Position numbers and translations under genes: made by a program. 64,000 nt of DNA, from the NCBI GenBank assembly GCA_934317215.1, contig CAKREH010000001.1, positions 124,001 through 188,000 of the forward strand, written 5' to 3'. Origin of the DNA: an uncultured Roseburia sp. GTDB taxonomy: Bacteria; Bacillota; Clostridia; Lachnospirales; Lachnospiraceae. Positions 61,610 to 64,000 of the stretch are shown here, piece after piece (positions within the stretch are counted from its first letter, which is position 1; every line of letters starts with the position of its first letter). The notes beneath the pieces are model-generated. The model saw only the letters and a program-made list of their open reading frames with translations, was not told the DNA's origin and searched no databases.

Positions 61610-62917
61610 CTACGCTACTGTGACAGTCATATAGAGTTTGCTCATCGCATTAACAACTGTCACCTGATCTGTGACCACTACAGACTTTTTCGATTCTCCC
61701 TGTGCGATCGTAATATCATCTTCGCTGAAGTTCTCGATCGCCCTGATTTTTTCAAGCTCCCTGTGATGTGCCACGATGTCCGACCAGAGAGATGTTCTTC
61801 CTGCCGCATCATTCGAGATAGTGCCGAGATATTTCGTACTGAATAATACGGCGATATCATTACCGATCTGATCGATCACGCGGACCGTCTGATTGTCTTT
61901 GAAAAGTTCTCCCTGTGTATCTGTCACACTTACCATGGAGTTGATATCATCCAGCACACGGATATCTGAATTTACCCTGTGTAAAACAAATTCTCCGTTT
62001 TGAATGGACTGTTTTAACTGATTCTGTGTGTACGATGCATCTACCGTAAAAGAACCGTCGTAAACTTTATTCTGGCAGGATTTATTTACAGCACAGCCGC
62101 ATTCTGCACCGGTAACCCAGTATACAAGACTTGCTTCACTCCATCCCGCATCTATGGTCTTGTTTTTCACATTGATAACACCCATGTGATCTGCGGAAAT
62201 ATTGTGAATCACCACCTGGAATTTAATTCCAAGCTCATCCCGCAGACGCTTATTAAATGCGGCATATAATTTTTTCGTTATATCATCCGTTACCACAACA
62301 CCCATGGTATTATAAGAATAAGATTCGATCAGGTCCAAATATGCCTGATGTGCTGTTCCGTCTACAGTTCCATTTGTTCCACCTGTCAGTGGTACGGCTG
62401 CTGTATCCTCCAGCTCGATTTCCTCTTTAAATGAAACATAATCATTCGCAATAAGCTCTTTTGCTGTTTTTACCGTCTGCGTATCTACTTTGGCTGTGCC
62501 AAGGTAAGTGATAACGTCAAACTTATCTGCGTCGTCTGCATTTTTCTGTACAGCGATCCGGATATCATTGCCACGGGTTCCGCTGTACAATGCGGTTGCC
62601 ATGGTATTTGCAGCCTTTACACCGCCACCGTTTAAACGGTATGCATAAAGTGTCTGCGCTCCAAGGAACAGATCGTTCAGTCCTTTCAATTTTGGATCGT
62701 CGAATGCGTAACCAAAAATCTTCATGCTGTTTTTCTGGAAGTCCTCGTTTGTCACCTCAAAGACTTTCCCTTCCACGCCCCAGTCAAGTTCTAAAGGCAT
62801 TGTCGCAACGCCTCTGTCTGACAGATTCGTGTTTGCAGATGCTGCCGAGACAAAATTGATATATGCTCCTGGCAGCACCTTGTTCTGTGCGGTAAATGTT
62901 CCTCCACCTAAAGCCAT
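61610..62917 (-). CDS. Tail sheath protein (XkdK-like)
   Basis: A 435-aa contractile sheath protein (LPGAYINFVSAASANTNLSD; GDGTIFGYAF-like KIFGYAFDDPKLKGLNDLF; and the C-terminal DDITIAQGESKKSVVVTDQV). This gene is what defines the tail as contractile. It lies upstream of the tube gene. Confidence 0.95.
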   Translation of the reverse strand: MALGGGTFTAQNKVLPGAYINFVSAASANTNLSDRGVATMPLELDWGVEGKVFEVTNEDFQKNSMKIFGYAFDDPKLKGLNDLFLGAQTLYAYRLNGGGVKAANTMATALYSGTRGNDIRIAVQKNADDADKFDVITYLGTAKVDTQTVKTAKELIANDYVSFKEEIELEDTAAVPLTGGTNGTVDGTAHQAYLDLIESYSYNTMGVVVTDDITKKLYAAFNKRLRDELGIKFQVVIHNISADHMGVINVKNKTIDAGWSEASLVYWVTGAECGCAVNKSCQNKVYDGSFTVDASYTQNQLKQSIQNGEFVLHRVNSDIRVLDDINSMVSVTDTQGELFKDNQTVRVIDQIGNDIAVLFSTKYLGTISNDAAGRTSLWSDIVAHHRELEKIRAIENFSEDDITIAQGESKKSVVVTDQVTVVNAMSKLYMTVTVA

Positions 62918-63118
62918 TTATTTCACCTTTCCTTTCATGTATTTTTCTAATAACGTGTCCGCTTCTGCTTTTGTGTACTTTTTGTTTTCATCAAGTAATG
63001 CGTCCATTATATCTTTCCTGGCACTGTACTTTGCACAGGCAAGAAGCTGTTCTTTTGTAAATTTCTGTGCCGCTTTTCCCTGCGGCTTTTCTAATACCTT
63101 CCCGCTCGCATTTGCCAT
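62918..63118 (-). CDS. Small phage protein of unknown function
   Basis: A 66-aa basic protein (FTKEQLLACAKYSARKDIMD; ALLDENKKYTKAEADTLLEK). It directly abuts the sheath gene. Small genes with this sequence type precede sheath genes in related prophages; the function is unknown. Confidence 0.72.
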   Translation of the reverse strand: MANASGKVLEKPQGKAAQKFTKEQLLACAKYSARKDIMDALLDENKKYTKAEADTLLEKYMKGKVK

Positions 63119-63122
63119 TTTA

Positions 63123-63560
63123 TTACTCTCCCTTCATTTCTGACTGAATTTTAATCTGTCCCATCACCTCAGAACGTAACGGTTTTTTCAAGATTACCCG
63201 GTTATAATTCACAAAAAAATTCAATACACCGTCCACCAGTTCATGGTTCTTATTCGTTCCACGTATTGCTCTGTCCGCATCCAAAGGCGTAACATACTCC
63301 AAAGCAAACATCATGCGTTCTGCTACATCATTGCACTCTGCGTATGGATTCAGTTTAGATTCCGGAAAGTACTGGATGCAGAATGCATTATTTTGCAGAT
63401 ACCGCTGCCCGCAAAACGGACTTATGCTCTGGTCGATCAACTGTACAAAAAAACAGGGCTCTTTCAAGTCCTGCTTTATCTCATCCTTGTGGATCTTATA
63501 ACCATCCTCAAACTCGCTGTCTAAGGCAATGCTGATCGCATCTATAATTTCATTTATCAT
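63123..63560 (-). CDS. Phage tail terminator-like protein (DUF6838/XkdJ region)
   Basis: A 145-aa protein (MINEIIDAISIALDSEFEDG; GQRYLQNNAFCIQYFPESKL; ERMMFALEYVTPLDADRAIR) in the place of the tail terminator/joining protein. Overlaps the gp10-like gene by 4 bp. The family call is moderately certain. Confidence 0.75.
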   Translation of the reverse strand: MINEIIDAISIALDSEFEDGYKIHKDEIKQDLKEPCFFVQLIDQSISPFCGQRYLQNNAFCIQYFPESKLNPYAECNDVAERMMFALEYVTPLDADRAIRGTNKNHELVDGVLNFFVNYNRVILKKPLRSEVMGQIKIQSEMKGE

Positions 63561-64000
63561 TTCATGATATCTCCAAGGTATTTTCTGATTTTTCGTTCAA
63601 GGATCTGCGGTGCCATGTTCTGTAACTCCTGTTCGGATATCTTCATCATAAAATGTCCTTTGACCCAGCCTTTGTGATTTGCGGTTCTGTGGCCGTATTC
63701 AACATAGCTGGCATATTCGACCGGGTTTACGATCTCGATCACATAGGTGCCCCCGAAATGATTTACCGTAAGACTGTCTGCGTATCCCTGTGCTGATGCC
63801 CGTTGCCCCGCTGTCCATCCCCGGCGAAGAGTTCCGCCTTGTTTGCCTTTCACTTTTTTTCCTTTATGTGAAAAACCTGTCTCACAAGTATAAGACTGCC
63901 CGGAATAATCCCCGACGGGTGTTCTTTTTATGACTAACCGCAAGAGTCTTACTGCCAGTTCCTTCGCACATGCCTCCACAAACGCATTCGGATCCTGTAA
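63557..64000 (-). CDS. HK97 gp10-like protein (5' end beyond window)
   Basis: Head-tail connection protein of the HK97 gp10/XkdI type (LAVRLLRLVIKRTPVG; NPVEYASYVEYGHRTANHKG). The reading frame stays open to the right edge (LQDPNAF before the GTG at 63979), and the family usually has about 25 more residues, so the true start lies outside the window. Confidence 0.85.
   Translation of the reverse strand, partial: LQDPNAFVEACAKELAVRLLRLVIKRTPVGDYSGQSYTCETGFSHKGKKVKGKQGGTLRRGWTAGQRASAQGYADSLTVNHFGGTYVIEIVNPVEYASYVEYGHRTANHKGWVKGHFMMKISEQELQNMAPQILERKIRKYLGDIMK

Larger units (their letters stand above)
48150..64000. mobile_element. PBSX/XkdK-type contractile-tail prophage (right end beyond window)
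   Basis: From the cotJC break to the right edge, all structural genes are phage-like and on the minus strand: gp10-like, tail terminator, sheath, tube, chaperone, tape measure, baseplate, fibre, holin and endolysin. At the left end lies an accessory module next to the junction. No integrase, head, terminase or repressor gene is in the window, so a complete prophage cannot be told from a tail-only (tailocin) element. Confidence 0.9.

Overview
The window looks like a motile, low-GC Gram-positive anaerobe of the Clostridia, most likely a Lachnospiraceae relative of Roseburia/Agathobacter. The basis is recognition of protein families and of gene order (fla/che operon beside codY, topA, dprA and comM; a PBSX-type prophage). 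No search was run. REGION 1 (1-29.8 kb, minus strand) is one very large fla/che operon, read from a promoter near 29.85 kb: flgB, flgC, fliE, fliF, fliG, fliH, fliI, fliJ, an MgtE_N-like gene, fliK, flgD, a conserved flagellar-operon gene, flgE, flbD, motA, motB, fliL, fliM, fliY, cheY, fliO, fliP, fliQ, fliR, flhB, flhA, flhF, flhG, a PilZ gene, cheB, cheA, cheW and the start of cheC. It encodes the basal body, export apparatus, hook, stator, switch and most of the chemotaxis pathway. A second promoter and several stem-loops lie inside the operon. REGION 2 (30-48.2 kb) is core chromosome: codY, topA, dprA, comM, a SigK-type sigma factor, an RluA-type pseudouridine synthase, a GlgX-like protein that has lost the GH13 active-site residues, a DUF1292 protein, a UvrD/PcrA-type helicase, gltX, a chemoreceptor paired with a solute-binding lipoprotein, and a cotJABC spore-coat operon. 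REGION 3 (about 48.15 kb to the right end) is a prophage or phage-tail element of the PBSX/XkdK type, with a contractile tail. It interrupts cotJC after codon 66. All its structural genes are on the minus strand, running from an HK97-gp10-like gene at the right edge through sheath, tube, tail-assembly chaperone, tape measure and baseplate to tail fibre, holin and M15 endolysin. The left end carries an accessory module: a soluble protein and a four-TM membrane protein with their own promoter, next to a divergent gene for a roughly 54-nt RNA. The loop of that RNA is complementary to the ribosome-binding site of the module. Next to the tail fibre gene is an inverted alternative fibre tip, flanked by short repeats that resemble serine-invertase crossover sites. 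The most interesting signals are this possible tail-fibre inversion switch, the small RNA and two-gene module, the prophage interruption of cotJC, a classical -1 frameshift heptamer in the tail chaperone, and the degenerate GlgX-like protein. No tRNA, rRNA, IS element or CRISPR array was seen.
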